Source: Ceratothoa steindachneri
Taxonomy: Eukaryota > Arthropoda > Malacostraca > Isopoda > Cymothoidae
DNA length: 64,000 bases
Assembly (NCBI GenBank): GCA_963969495.1
Contig: OZ018318.1
Location: 97,617,413 to 97,681,412, forward strand
Reading direction: 5' to 3'
Shown here: positions 23,601-35,547 of the stretch, piece by piece
Layout: each line of letters begins with the position of its first letter
Position numbering within the stretch: position 1 is the stretch's first letter
Notes under the pieces: model-generated
The model's database searches: none
Seen by the model: only the letters and a program-made list of their open reading frames with translations
Told to the model about the DNA's origin: nothing
Program-made: the position numbers and the translations under genes

Positions 23601-24429
23601 AGACGGTGATGGATGAATGAATGCACCCGGATGAGATCCTCTTGAATGGTGAAGTGTGACGAACTATTTGTTGGTTAGCGTGGAACCAACCATCGCTACT
23701 GAAGGTGCCACCTCCTCGATGGAATTAAAAACCACGGTTGCATCCGCCATACACTGAGACGATTGTGTGTTCCTCATTGCTCTTGGAAGCACCTCACAGG
23801 CTGAGTGGTTAGACCCTCCTGTGAAGGTTGCAAAATGGCCCATTGCCTGGGGGCTCTTCTAGAAACGGTATCTGGCAGTGGGCTAGTCCTCAAACCTTCC
23901 CTCTTCCATACATTTAATTATTCAGTTGCAACTGCATTGCATAGTTGAGACAAGGTCAAAATGACAGCGTCCACTAATTATGGCATTGGGCCCCAGGTTT
24001 GGGTGGGGGGTGAGCAAGTAGGCAGTCATGATGATGTGAATGACATATCTAAAAAAGTAATGTACATTCTTTATTGAACCCCCCTAATGTGAGGATTTTT
24101 TGTGCGGTAGAGGAAAAATGTGAATGATACAATAAAGGAAAATGAAAAATGGAGATGATGAAAATAAGGTGGAGGGAATCTTCTTTCTTTAGAACTTCTG
24201 GTTGAGTGAACGAGTAACTTCGTGCCTTTCGTCCAAACTCGTAGGGAAAAATTCTCTCCGTTGAATAGGCAAAGGTAGGAATGTATTATTTTGTACTATT
24301 AACTTGCGTCTTTGAGATGAAAATTCTCTTCGGTGAAAAAATGTAGAATATTTTCGGGCGTATGCTTTAATAGCTTGAATTTATCCAGAGTGACAGCAGT
24401 CCAAGAGGTAAATTCGTACCAGAAAGTAA
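23601..24429. other. spacer, possibly Jockey-1 5' or CR1 3' untranslated sequence
   Basis: Moderately GC-rich DNA between two minus-strand LINEs. No frame or motif was recognised. It could be the internal promoter/5' region of Jockey-1. Confidence 0.4.
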
Positions 24430-24539
24430 GTGAGAGAAGAAGGGAAAATAGTTACAACAAGGAGTAACAACAAGGACAGAAAATACCCTCAGAGACCTTA
24501 CGGTTCATTCAAGGAGGGTACCTTTGGACTAGCAATTGA

Positions 24540-27350
24540 GCGGGCACATGGCTGCTCAATTGTTTTGCGTCCCTAAACGGCCACCTTTCAAGACCTTGTC
24601 TAGTCTTGACTTGAACTGGTCAAAGGATTCACTGTTGACAACTTCCACTGGAAGTGCGTTTCACATACTGCAGATACTGTAGGTGAAAAAATTTCCACAC
24701 AGATTGCAGTTGTAACGCTTCAGTTCAAGTTTGAAGCCGTGATTCCGCGTTCTGCTCTCACTCAGTTTGAAAATATCCCGGTAGTCAACATTGTCGAACC
24801 CTCGAATTATTTTGAAGACTTCGATGAGCTGACCACGCAGTCTACGGGTTTCAAGCGAGAACAGATCTAATTCCCTTAGTCGATCCTCATAATTTTTATG
24901 TCGGATAGAGGGAATCAGCTTGGTTGCCCTGGCTTGTACGCGTTTCAATCTCGCGATGTCCTTTCGCAATAAAGGACTCCAAAATTGTACGGCATACTTC
25001 AGGTGCGATCGGACATGTGAGTTGTACAGGCACAGTACAATCTCCTGGTTCCGATAACCAAACTGGCGCTTAATATAGCCTAGCATCCTTTGGGCCTTTT
25101 ACTCCGCCTCAATGCACTGTTTCGAGAACTTAATGGCACTAGTGATTGTTACACCCAAGTCCTTCTCAGTGTCGGTGGATTTAATAGCAGTGCCCTAAAA
25201 GGCATTTGCCACGTGTCCGACCACTCCCCAATCTTCCCAAGATCTTCCTGCAAGCGGGCAGTATTTTTATCCTTTGCAACGTTCATACCAAGCTGGGTAT
25301 CGTCGGCAAATTTGGAAATCTTGGTAACCATGTCACCGTCCATGTCGTTGACGTAGATGATGAATAGTAGTGGTCCCAGGACAGAACCTTGAGGCACCCC
25401 GCTAGTAACGGGCATCCACTCAGAAGACTGTCCATTCACCACCCCTCGTTGCCGTCTGCCCCCTTAGCCAGTTCTTGATCCAGCCGGCTACCTTTCCGTC
25501 TATACCAAGCGCTCGCACTTTCCAGAGAAAGCGGCGGTGTGGTACCTTATCAAAAGCTTTCTGAAAGTCTAGGTAGACCACATCTACCGCCTTGTCCCGA
25601 TCGTGCTCACTGAAAACGAAGTGGAAGAATTCCCCAAGGTTCGTCAGGCATGACCGTTGCCTTCGGAAGCCGTGCTGGGAACTCCTCAGTAGCAGGTTTG
25701 ACTCTAAATACGACGTCACTTTGTCCACCATCATGCTTGCCATGAGTTTATCGACTATCGAAGTAAGACTGATAGGTCAGTAGTTCGACGGTTAGTTACG
25801 GTCTCCTTTCTTGAAAATAGGAGTCACCTCCACCTCACGCCAGTCTCTAGGAACGCATTTGGTCCGGATTGACATGTTAAAGATAGCGCACAGATGTCGT
25901 GATACTTCATCGCACACTTCCTTCAACACTTTAGGTAGAAACCTGTCCGGTCCAGGGGACTTATTCGTCTTTAGTTCAGCGATCTTTTTCTTTATTTCTC
26001 TTTCGGTGAAGTCCATTGTCTCCAGCTTCTCCCCCGAGAAGGAATCCTTCGGCTGGGGAATGGGACCACACTCTTCAGTAAACACTAAAGAGAAGTAGTC
26101 GTTGAGGAGGTTAGCATTTTCTGCACCTGAATGCTTTAATGTCCCTGCCTCATTCCTCAAAGGGCCAATCGTTCACCGGATTGGTTTACGGCTGTTCACA
26201 TATCAAAAAAACCTTTGGGATTCTCTTTACAGAGTCTCACCACTCGGAGTTTCTCAGACCGCTTATTTGCCCTTATGCTGGACTTCACTCTCCTGGCTAG
26301 CCTCCGGTATTCGTCAAAGTCACTCGAGATCTTCAAATGCCAGTACACATTTCTCTTCTCCCTAAGCAGTTGCCCTATTTCTCGATTAAACCACTTTGGT
26401 TCAATAGAGGACCGATGGGGGCATTTCAGAGGGATAAAACGCGATTGAAGACTCATGAATGTGGTTTAGAAACTGTTCCAAGAGTCTTCAACAGCCTCGC
26501 ACTCTTCTAGCCTCGCGTCACTCGGTCCCGCGCGTAGACCTGCAAAGTCTGCTCTTCTCAAATCGAGTTTCCTTGATTTACTAGTTGCAGGCTCTGCCTT
26601 GGGGACTTTGACTACAAATCTAATTAGTCGGTGGTCACTGCCACCGAGCTTTTTGCCAACAGAGAGGTTCTCAACGATGTCATCCTCAGAGGTGAAAACC
26701 AAGTCGAGGATATTGTCTCCTCTCGTTGGCTCTCTCACCCATTGAGTCAGAAACTCGTTGTTCGTGAACTCCAGGAGTAGGGCGTTCTTGCCACAGGGTT
26801 CTCTGGTTTCCCAGTTAACTTGTGTGTTGAAATCACCCATGACGATACACACTCTGTCTTTGACAAGTTCTCCTAGAAGCTGGTACAGATCTCTGTCCTT
26901 TTCAACGAGTTGGGCAGGAGGTCTATAAAGCACTAGGGTCCTGTATTTGGCAGGACCTATCTCTAGGTCAACACCTAGTAGTTCATGGTCGGATACAATG
27001 TTGCAATCCGTCGAGTTGAGAGTATTCTTGACATACAACATCAAACCGCCACCCTCTCTGTCTGGCCTATCTTTCTGGAAGAGCTGGTAACCCGGAATGT
27101 TGTGAATTCACCTTCAAAATCTCGGCATGAGGTTTTAATCCACTTCTCCGTTATGGCCACCATCTCAGGTTCCTCTGTTGCTACGAGGCCACGGAGCTCA
27201 AAAAACTTATTCCTGATTGACCTCGCGTTGAACAGAAGAACTTCTAGGGAGTCCCCCAGTGTAGGACTCCCTACGCTCTTCCGTTTCTTGGCTTTTTTTG
27301 TGTGGCAGTACCCCTCTTTGCCACATCTAAGAACGTCGTTCCAGGAGTGA
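24540..27350 (-). pseudogene. CR1 ORF2: endonuclease and reverse transcriptase
   Basis: The endonuclease shows ELRGLVATEEPEMVAITEKW, LVLYRPPAQ, IVMGDFNTQVNW (catalytic Asp/Asn), LDLVFT and LGGSDHRLIRF (catalytic Asp-His). The RT shows NKSPGPDRF, WREVEVTPIFKKGD, YLDFQKAFDKVPH (motif A), TSGVPQGSVLGPLLF (motif B) and KFADDTQL (motif C), all intact. The C-terminal block LKYAVQFWSPLLRKDIARL is typical of CR1. Frameshifts occur near 27,050, 26,460, 25,790, 25,440 and 25,150, so the ORF is broken, yet catalytic residues survive. Confidence 0.88.
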
Positions 27351-27454
27351 CACGGGAAAACTATCTTATGTCCGCCTTCACTCTGGGTCGGATGCTCCTC
27401 TGCGTCCGATCTACGACATCCTGGATTAAGTTACATAGTACAGCCTTTCCCTTG

Positions 27455-28488
27455 AATGAAAGGTGCACTCCGTCCCTTTGTTAAAGGTCGTTTTGACCGT
27501 AAAAGATGCGGTACGGGTCTAGAAAGAAGACTCCTTCCGCCGTACAGAGGTCGGACAGGCGCTGGTTCAGGGTCACGTTCCTAGAGTGAGCTGTCCGGCT
27601 AGGACCTCTTCGTGGAAGCATCCCTACAACGACCCGTTTGCGAGTTCTCAATCCACAGTCGTCCACGGCTCCCATGACCGTGTTGAGAATTTTCTCGCTG
27701 GCGCCTACTTTGCCTCCTCGGAGGTAGAGGTCATTCCCACTCACCATCAGGGCAACGACTAAATTCTCGGAGATCTGAGATTTCTCAGCCTCTACCCTGA
27801 TGTGTTGGTTTCCCCGTTTTGGCTGGCAGCATACCTCCACACTAGTCCGAAGGCGGGCCGCTAGCAGGGGCTTCAAACCTTGTGCTTGGGAATCGCCCAC
27901 GAGGCGAGAGTTCGCTTCCTTGCCGAAGCGAACTCTCGGTATCCTCTTTCTTCTCCATCTTATTTTTCTTGTTCTTCATTTTCTTATTCATCTCTTCCCC
28001 CTTATCTTCCTTTGTTCCATACTCTTCTGTTTTTCTCTTTTCTTCCTCTGCTTCAACTTTCTCTTTTTCAGCTTCTACTTTTCTTCTGTTTCAACTTTCT
28101 CTTCTTCCTGTTTCTTTTCCTTCCTTTTCTTTTTCTTTGAGGGTTTATCCATAGCATGCGGACCTAGCTCTGGGGGTAATACTGCAGATGCAGTGTTTAG
28201 TACAGGGCTTGACGTTAGCTCTGCTATTCTGACCTCTAGCCTGAAAATCAGTCCGGCGTGTTCTGATTCGAGGCTGTTTATTTTTTCCTCCAACTTCCTG
28301 GATCTTTCCTCGGAAACCCTGCATGTTTCTTTTAGCTCCTTGATTTAACCGTTTAAAATACAGTCGGTGCAGGAACTGGCCGGGTGGCATTTTGAAAAAC
28401 ACCCCTCTGAAAAGTCCACGCACCACTTATCTATGTGGCATATTGCGCACGTGTATTTTAGAGCTCCTGGTCCTTTCTTGCCGGTCAT
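27455..28488 (-). pseudogene. CR1 ORF1: zinc finger plus SGNH-type esterase
   Basis: Starting at an ATG at 28,488 the minus strand reads MTGKKGPGALKYTCAICH with a PHD/RING-like cysteine series (CAIC, WC, GCF, KC, SCTDC). After one in-frame stop comes a coiled-coil-like segment (KELKETC, EEKINSLESEHA), then a Lys/Glu-rich linker. The C-terminal half is an SGNH esterase: GDSQAQGL (block I Ser) near 27,895, VSGNDLY (block III) near 27,740 and DGVHLS (block V Asp-His) near 27,470. Esterase-bearing ORF1 proteins are known in CR1/L2 LINEs. The triad is intact, but at least one stop, frameshifts in the linker and a stop before DGVHL break it. Confidence 0.8.
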
Positions 28489-29040
28489 TTTGAACACTTT
28501 CTCTCTTTCAATACTTTGCGACCAATCAATGATAAAAAGGGGGGTTGGTGAGTTCTCCCCGCGTGAGTCGCTCCAAGCCTATTGATCGGAGTCGTTTCGG
28601 AGTCTTCCAGAAGGCACGCTCCATGTGCTGCTGTTCGTCCGACCGAGTCGTCAAGCCTCGGCGAGCCGTGGCTCCCAACCAAGCAGCACAGACGGTCCCC
28701 GAAGGTGCCATCGATTTCTCACCAGGTGAACAACAACGAAGCACGCCCCTTACTAAACTCTTATTAGTTCCCTTCACAACGGCCAGAATCTCAGAGCAGC
28801 GTTCAATGGATATCCAGCCCCACCAAGAGACTCGACCCAAGGCTTTTTATTGGCCTGGCAACCAACCTGGGAACAAAGGGCCGTCACCTCGGACTGATGC
28901 TACCAGAGGCACCCGTCAACGGGCACTGGGAACGATCAATAATTACGCGCCAGGGAAGGGGTTAACGGGGCACTACCCTCATCTCATTCACCGTGCCTCA
29001 AGGCCTAGGACACCTCTAGCCCTAGTCTCTCACAACCAGT

Positions 29041-29430
29041 GAACGTCGATTGGCGTTGTTTATAGAGGTTCCAAAGCCTCTCTTCTAACGCGTGAGGTAG
29101 CTGCCAGGTCCTTAAATGTAGATAGAGGGAAAAAAGGGAAAGAGTGACATGATAGGAGTAGGCTTTTTTTTTTTTGTATAAGTGGGAGAGATAGGATGGA
29201 AGTAAAAAAGGAGAATGATAGAGTAGAAAAAGGAAGAAATGACGCACTTAGTCTGGAATCTCGTTTTTGACCAAATCGACAAGGAAAGCCGTACCAGGGG
29301 CACCCAAAAGAGGTACCCCCGCCAACATAGCTCGAAAAGTCGAAGGTACAACACACAAGCTCTCTTCCTGCGACAAGGCTGCGTCACCTCTCTCTCTACA
29401 TTCTTTTAGAGAGAGAGAGAGGAGTTAGAA
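29041..29430. other. spacer between CR1 5' end and Jockey-2 3' end
   Basis: A T10 run occurs at 29,167-29,176 (plus strand) and GA-repeats at 29,409-29,422. The GAGAATGATAGAGTAG block near 29,210 resembles GGGAATGATAGAGTAG near 18,968 at the Jockey-1 3' end, so part may be a second Jockey tail. Confidence 0.4.
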
Positions 29431-30842
29431 TATAGCATGATAGTTTTTTAAGGGGAGGGGGATGAATGAAAGTTGTATATGTGTGTTAAGAGGGTTCTAT
29501 AGTTGCCAGGATACTGGCTGATCTTCTTTCTTCTATTTCCTGTGTGATTTTCTCCTTGTCAGTGTACTTCTAATTCATTTTCCTTCTTGTATTTATTTTT
29601 TTCTTTTAGGGTTTTGAGTCAGATACCTTCTCAGGTAATGTTAATTCTAATTCTTTTATAGTTTATTTGTTTTGCGTGTATGTTTGCGTTTACTCATTCT
29701 TAATTTGTTTGCTTCTAATTTTGGTTTTGTTCTTTCTTGACTATCGGTTCGTTTCTCTTTCGGACATTCATACATTTATTCAAGGTTATTCTTGGTTAAT
29801 AAGAAATCTTGAATCTTGAAAGAGAAAGATAGTTTAAGAGAGGGAGTTTAGAAGGGAGGGTGGAGGTAATAGCGAAAAAATGAAGAAAGTAGTAGTCAGA
29901 TATGTATGTGTGTGGGTGCCCGGTAAAATGAAATTCTCTATTTGTTATTTTCTTTATTTTTTTTCGTATTTGTTAATGTTGACATACTAATTTGTCTTAT
30001 TTTTGGATTTTTTTAAAAATATTATTATTTCGCATTTTTTCTTTCCTTTTAGTTGTACTTTGGTACAGGTTCCGTTGTTCTGGTGGTGGGGAGGTATCTT
30101 TTGTATACACCTCCCTCTGCCTCTGGTTCTAGAGCCGCTACAGTATTCATAAGGAGAATAGCCTCTAGTCTTGTCCTGATGTCTCGACTTTTTTGATAGA
30201 GGTATGTGTTTAGTAGTTCAAGACCTGTTTCTTCATAGAGGATTCTGGAGGTCCGATACTCATACCACTCATCGTTTGTAATTAGCCGTAGGCCTCGATT
30301 TCGCACTCTCTGGACTCTTGTCATATTTTTCCTCGACGCAGCGTTGAGCGGAATAACAAAGTACACCAGTTTTAATCTGACTAGACAGGTGAAACATCTT
30401 TTCTTTATTGGTTTCGCTGAGGTTTCTGAATCGGAGGAGTTTGTTGAGTTCAGTATTGGCGTATCCAATCCTGGAGCTGAAATGTCTGTTCATGCCAGTA
30501 CATGCAAGTTTGTAGACGAGGACTGACACATGAGGTGAGTAGTCAATTTCGCAGTTTTCTAGGTTGAAAAGGATGGAACGACGTCTCCCTATTGCGGTTG
30601 CTGAGAATTTTGATACGTTTTTCTGTATTTTACAGCCTTTCTCGAACCTGGTGATTCTCTCTCTGGCCATCATCCTCGTAGAATTTGTTCTACGAACCAG
30701 AACTTTAGTAATATTGTCCGCATATTGGATGTTGAGAGTTCTTCCATCAGTTGGTTTGGGAACATCTCTCGTAAGGATGGTGTAGAGAGTGGGGCTAAGG
30801 CTTCCTCCCTGAGGGACGCCGGAGATAAGCTCGAAGGCTTCC
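29431..30842 (-). mobile_element. 5'-truncated Jockey-type element (Jockey-2)
   Basis: The element begins in RT just upstream of SGVPQGGSLSPTLYTIL and runs to a 3' region sharing GTTGCCAGGAT-CTGGCTGATC with Jockey-1. It is 5'-truncated, as is usual for LINE insertions. Its 5' boundary is a join to PLE sequence at about 30,843. Confidence 0.8.
30049..30842 (-). pseudogene. Jockey-2 RT C-terminal fragment
   Basis: Blocks on the minus strand: ISGVPQGGSLSPTLYTIL (motif B), NIQYADNITKVLV (motif C, with YADD changed to YADN), then LVYKLACTGMNRHFSSRIG and a C-terminal RVQRVRNRGLRLITNDEWYE. The frame changes near 30,300. Fingers and motif A are missing because of 5' truncation. Confidence 0.85.
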
Positions 30843-31330
30843 ATCTTTGTTGGTTGGCTTCCTGTAGATGGAGAATTTCAAGGCTTTATTAGCCCTGTGC
30901 AGTTTAATGTCTAGGAATTAAAGAGTGGCGTCGTCTCCCTCTTGATCCGAGGTAATTTGGTGGTATCGTGAAGCTCGTTGATTCTACAGAGTAACGTATC
31001 ACGGTTTAAGCGTCGTGGGATGATCACGATCGTGTCATATATGTACCTGAGCAATTTGATGTGTGTCCTATCACTTCTCTTATAGGTCTCGCCTGCATTT
31101 TCTCCATCAACAGGCAGGCATTACGGCGGACACGGACGAATCCATGGCCATCCCGTATACCTATTGGTACTCTTGCTCACGAAAAGCGAAGGTGTTCAAC
31201 CCTACACAGAGCTCAACCAGCTTCAGAAAATCGCGCGGAGGAAGGGATAAAGAGTAAGACATGTCTCTGGTGACGATGCGGACTTCTTCCATCGCTTCTT
31301 AGATGTCAACATATGCCGTCGGGCTGAAGA
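30843..31330 (-). pseudogene. Penelope-like RT fragment (PLE-5)
   Basis: Minus-strand blocks across frames: FLKLVELCVGLNTFAFREQE, YGMAMDSSVSAVMPACLLME, RYIYDTIVIIPRRLN (active site RYIDDT changed to RYIYDT), FLDIKLHRANKALKFSIYRK and then PTNKD. This is the PLE palm and thumb region. It stops at KPTNKD, where Jockey-2 begins, so a LINE inserted into or joined this PLE. No PLE 3' portion was found on the other side. Confidence 0.75.
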
Positions 31331-31436
31331 GATTCAAACAACTAATGGTATATTTACTACCTTCATTTTTGTCATTTTTAGTTGCGTGCGAGTCTACAGA
31401 CAGGCGAGTCTACTTCTCACTATGTCGTCGGTCGGT

Positions 31437-32365
31437 GGGTCCCGTCACCACCAACACCAACATAGCCTGCACCAGCACCAGCACCACCTAAACTACCATC
31501 CCTTACAACTACACCAGCTAAACCTATACCATCTGCACCTACACCACCGACAACATCTATACCAGTACCACCAAAGCCACCCCACCCTACACCACAACCA
31601 CCTACACCACCAACACCCTTATCACCATCACCTACACCACCACTTATACCGCCACCGCCTACACCACCACCTACATCTACACCACTACCATCTACAACAC
31701 CTCCACGTAAACCACTAATACTTACACCACCAGCACATACACCATCAGCACCTCCAACACCATCACATACACAACCTACACCTCTACCACCTATACCAAC
31801 ACCGACTACACCACCCCGTACAACTACACCACCTACATCTACAACAACTGCACCTTCAACACCACCACTTGCCCCTACACCACCACCTACAACACATACA
31901 CCTCTAACACAGACACCACTTACACCACCACCTACACCACCAACAACTGCACCACCTACATAACTTCCACCACGACCACCACCAAATACACCATCTACAC
32001 CTGCACTACCACCACCCACATCGTCCCTAACAACACCACAATCACTTACAATACCACCACTTACACCACCACCATCTCAACCACTAATACCTGCATTACT
32101 TCCAGCTCCACCACCACGACATGCACCACCTTAACCTCCACTAACAACATATACACTACCGCCACCTACACCCTATCACCTAGACAGAACCAACTACACC
32201 ACCATCTCAACCACCTACACTACCACTACCACCTAAACCGCCTACACTACCACCTTCCCCTACACAACCAACACCTACACCATCGCTACCTACACCACCA
32301 CTACCTACACCATGACCACTTACATCACCACCAGCTACACCACAACCACCTACAGCACCACTAAC
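31437..32365. repeat. ~930 bp degenerate (ACC/ACA)n trinucleotide array
   Basis: The plus strand is built from ACC, ACA, CCT and related triplets and has very few G. The minus strand therefore has a 199-codon open frame rich in Gly and Val, which is a simple-sequence artefact rather than a gene. No longer repeat unit was seen by eye. Confidence 0.9.
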
Positions 32366-34816
32366 TTACCCGTAAGGTCATAAATCAGTATAAGTTCGAG
32401 CAGGCCTTGTTTTCACTCAATTAACTACAACAAATCAAAATAAAATTAAAAAGTTCAACATACTGTAGAATGCTGAATTAAATTTGCATATACAACTGAA
32501 AAATAAAAATTGCTACAATATTTGATCAGCTTTTAAAAATTCAACAATATAGTCCAAATGAATACAATCAGGCATTCAATCCCAGGATCCTAGTGATAAA
32601 GGTCAGTGGCTATACACCGATGCCTGGTGCTATCGTGTGTAGGTAGTGTTATTTCCTGTAACTTGGAAAGCGGGAGGTTCGAGGGTGGGAGGAGAAGTGT
32701 TGCTTATAGACACCCGCTGTTCATATTATTGTTATCTTATGTATGCATACGTGTTGGCTCAGTGTTGTTAACGTGCTGCGGGGTGTCTTAATAACATAGC
32801 CACGTATTATCTTGCGTGTATCTGTGTATACATATGCGGGGTCTTTTGCGAGTTTCCCTCATTGTCCCGTTAAACGGGTGTGAGTGTATGTGTTGATGTT
32901 GACTGGTATTAGCTTGTTGTTTTCATTCGTTTGTGATTAAGGAGAGCGACACTGCTTATTAGAACGAAGTTCTGGATAAACTTCCCTCTGCCATGTATGA
33001 CTCGAAGCTACGAGTGTGATTCGTGAATATATGAGGGGTGGTATAACTAGCGTTTTTACAAGTGTAGTTGTAGTTTAAAGCTTGCAGGATAGAGCCTGCG
33101 CAGCTTCTTGTTAGTGTTTTTGGCCCTGACTTTTATTATATTTTATTGTGTGTGGAATATTAGGGAATTGTCGAATATGAAGTGTGAATTTGAATATAGT
33201 TGGGTTTGGGTGGTTTGGTTCTGGTGTATTTGTATATATATTTTTATGTTTTTGTGTCAAAGAGTGTAACTTATGTACTCTTAAGTGGCTTTGAGCCACT
33301 TAACCTTATACTCTCTCTTCTTGTCTATGATTATTTGTGTGTGGCGTGCCATTCTGTTTGCTCCCTAGTCGCAGACAAAAATGGTCTTTTCGTCGGCATA
33401 GAACAGTGTTTATGTGCGTCTGCAGGTTTCGGTCGGGTGTGGTATGTCGTTTGAATACATTATGAAGAGTGTGGATGCTATAGTAGGCTGCACTGAGGTA
33501 CACTTGTGCGTGATGTGACACCTCCGCTCTGAAGGGCGTGAGAGAGAAGCATTCTGATGCAAAGAGGGAGCTATGTGATGTTGGCTAATTCTAATGTCAT
33601 TACTTACTGAAGCCTTCTCTAGATCCTTACCAATGGAAATTGTTTTTTCGTGTTTGTCGTGCTATCTTAATTATGTCATGAAGGATGTTCCCAATGTTTG
33701 AGCTTACCGGCCACTAGTGAAGTCATTTTGGCAAAAGAAGAACGAATTCCTCTCCTCCTTAAAATTCCAGAGACGGCTGTTGACCATATACAAAAGAGTT
33801 TGAAATTTTCTCTTTATAGAGCAATAGGTCTGTAATTTTAAATGTTTGGATCTTTTGTATTTTTTCTGTAGTAGTATTTTTGCGAGATTTTGAATAGTTG
33901 TGGGAAGGGGGCAGAGGTGACTGAAGCGTTGAATAGGTGTGTGAGTGAAGGAAAGATGCTTTCTGGGAGCTAGTAAATTATAGTGGCTGGGACACAAAAC
34001 GAGCCGAGAGCGCGTTTTGGTGTTGAATTAATATAGGGTTTTGTTTCCTCAACGGTAATAAGAATGGTTACTGTAGAAGTGTTATCAGGTACCTTCATTC
34101 GTAGCAAGAAGTAGGCTCAATTTCATCAGCTTGAATAGAGTACCATTCTTGGACTTTCTAGAAGTGCTCTTGTGAGACTGGTTTGAGTAGATTGTGTGTG
34201 TACACAGTGTGCCAGTGGGACCTAAATGCGTCAAGGATGTCATAAGTATCGGTGAGTGTAGGGTTGTTGCGTTGGGAGGTGATGGGTTTTGCTGGGTTTG
34301 TGCCTTAAATTCTCTTCACGCGCCACCACTAGAAGAAGGAAGGGTCAAGGTAGTGACCATCGTCTGCAATGTGGGTTACCTAGCACCACTGGTGAGGTCG
34401 ATCTAGATGCATGCATTGTAGGATGGAAACACAGCGGGGTGTAATGTTATGATGTCGTGGGCCTTTGTTTTACTTATTGTTGTATGGTATAACTAGTGTT
34501 TCTGTGCTTATGGAGAACGTGAAATATTTTATGTGTGTATGTTTTACGTGGTGGGCGTAGGTTGCGTGCAATGTTTATGGAGTCCATGAGTGTACACCAA
34601 TAGTCATCTATATTTCTAGATTTAGTGTTCTATTAGTTGAAGTCGCGTGTGCATTGTTATGTCTATGAATCTCACAAAGTTCGTGTTGAAATAGAAGTAG
34701 GGGTGTGGGTATGTTTATAAGTGAGAATGAAATTATGATGCATGTAGGAATGTGGTCGAAAAGAACGTGGCCTCCTGTTGAATGGGGCTCTGGAATCGTG
34801 TTGCTTGGGCATTATT
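32366..34816. other. G/T-biased non-coding region
   Basis: From about 32,600 to 34,750 the plus strand is biased to T and G, with many GTGTG-type motifs. A short block GGTATAACTAG-GTTT recurs at about 33,040 and 34,487. Several 60-95 codon frames exist, but none resembles a known protein. Confidence 0.5.
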
Positions 34817-35385
34817 GAAAAAAGGAAAAAGTGGGGAGAGGGGTGGAGAGGAGGAGAGTAAGAGAGGTAGCCAGGGAAACGGGGGGTAAATATAGAGGGA
34901 GAGACAGAGGAGAGAGGAAGGCAAAAGAGGGAAGGAGAGAGAGGGAGGCAAAAGAAGGAGGGAGACAGAGGGTGAAAGATAGAAGGGGATGGAGATGGAG
35001 GGAGGAAGAGAGGGGAGAAAGAGAGGGGGAAAGATGTGGGCATAGAAAACTGGAGGAGATGGAAGTGAGGGAGAAAGAGGTGCAGAGGCAGATACGGAGG
35101 AGGGGGCAAGGGGGATAGAGGAGGGAAAGCGAGAGAGGAGAGGGGAGAGAGGAGTTAGAGAGTTATGGGAGAGAGGGGGAGATGGAGAGCCAGGAGGATA
35201 GGGAGAGGGGATATGGAGGGTAGAGAGGGAGGAGGAGGGAAAGGGAGGATAAGGAGGTGGAAGGATAGGGAGGTGGGAGGATAGGGGTGAGAGTTAGGAA
35301 GAGAAGGTGGATAAAGAGGTGGGGGAGACGGATTGGAGAAGGGATAGAGAGAGTGGGTAGAGGAAGAGGGAGGCGGGAGTGAAGG
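34817..35385. repeat. ~570 bp purine (GA) tract
   Basis: The plus strand is almost pure A/G, made of irregular GGAGAGAG, GGGAGG and GATGGAG motifs with few pyrimidines. The complementary strand reads Pro/Ser/Leu-rich open frames, which are artefacts of composition. Such tracts can adopt triplex (H-DNA) structures; that is an inference. Confidence 0.92.
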
Positions 35386-35469
35386 GTGTATAGAATGCAC
35401 TGGAAATTCATACCAGTTTACTTGTCAATTTTTAAAACAAATTTAAAATATTCAAAATTCACGTTCTAC

Positions 35470-35472
35470 ATA

Positions 35473-35517
<45 letters not shown>

Positions 35518-35536
35518 TTATATATATATATATATA
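35470..35536. repeat. (TA)n microsatellite
   Basis: TA repeat with a TTTATTTA interruption near 35,513. It lies directly left of a DNA transposon that targets TA. Confidence 0.95.
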
Positions 35537-35547
35537 ATTATTCACAC

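Larger units (their letters stand above)
24430..29040 (-). mobile_element. CR1-type non-LTR retrotransposon, nearly full length
   Basis: A minus-strand element of about 4.6 kb carries a GC-rich 5' region (28,490-29,040), an ORF1 with zinc-finger and SGNH-hydrolase domains, and an ORF2 with endonuclease and RT. It is the best preserved LINE in the window, with long open stretches and intact RT catalytic residues, so it is probably younger than its neighbours. The ends are inferred from loss of recognisable sequence. Confidence 0.82.

Noticed and set aside
27800..28348. 182-codon plus-strand frame rich in Phe, Leu and Ser
   Set aside because: It is antisense to the Lys/Glu-rich linker and esterase of CR1 ORF1, and the hydrophobicity is a complement effect.
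28526..29042. Overlapping 104 to 165 codon frames on both strands
   Set aside because: They fall in the GC-rich 5' region of the CR1 element and show no recognisable motif.
31420..32019. 199-codon minus-strand frame rich in Gly and Val
   Set aside because: It is the complement of a trinucleotide array; there is no sequence complexity, domain or start context to support a protein.
34672..35109. Pro/Leu/Ser-rich minus-strand frames over the purine tract
   Set aside because: They arise from pure pyrimidine composition of that strand, in more than one frame at once.
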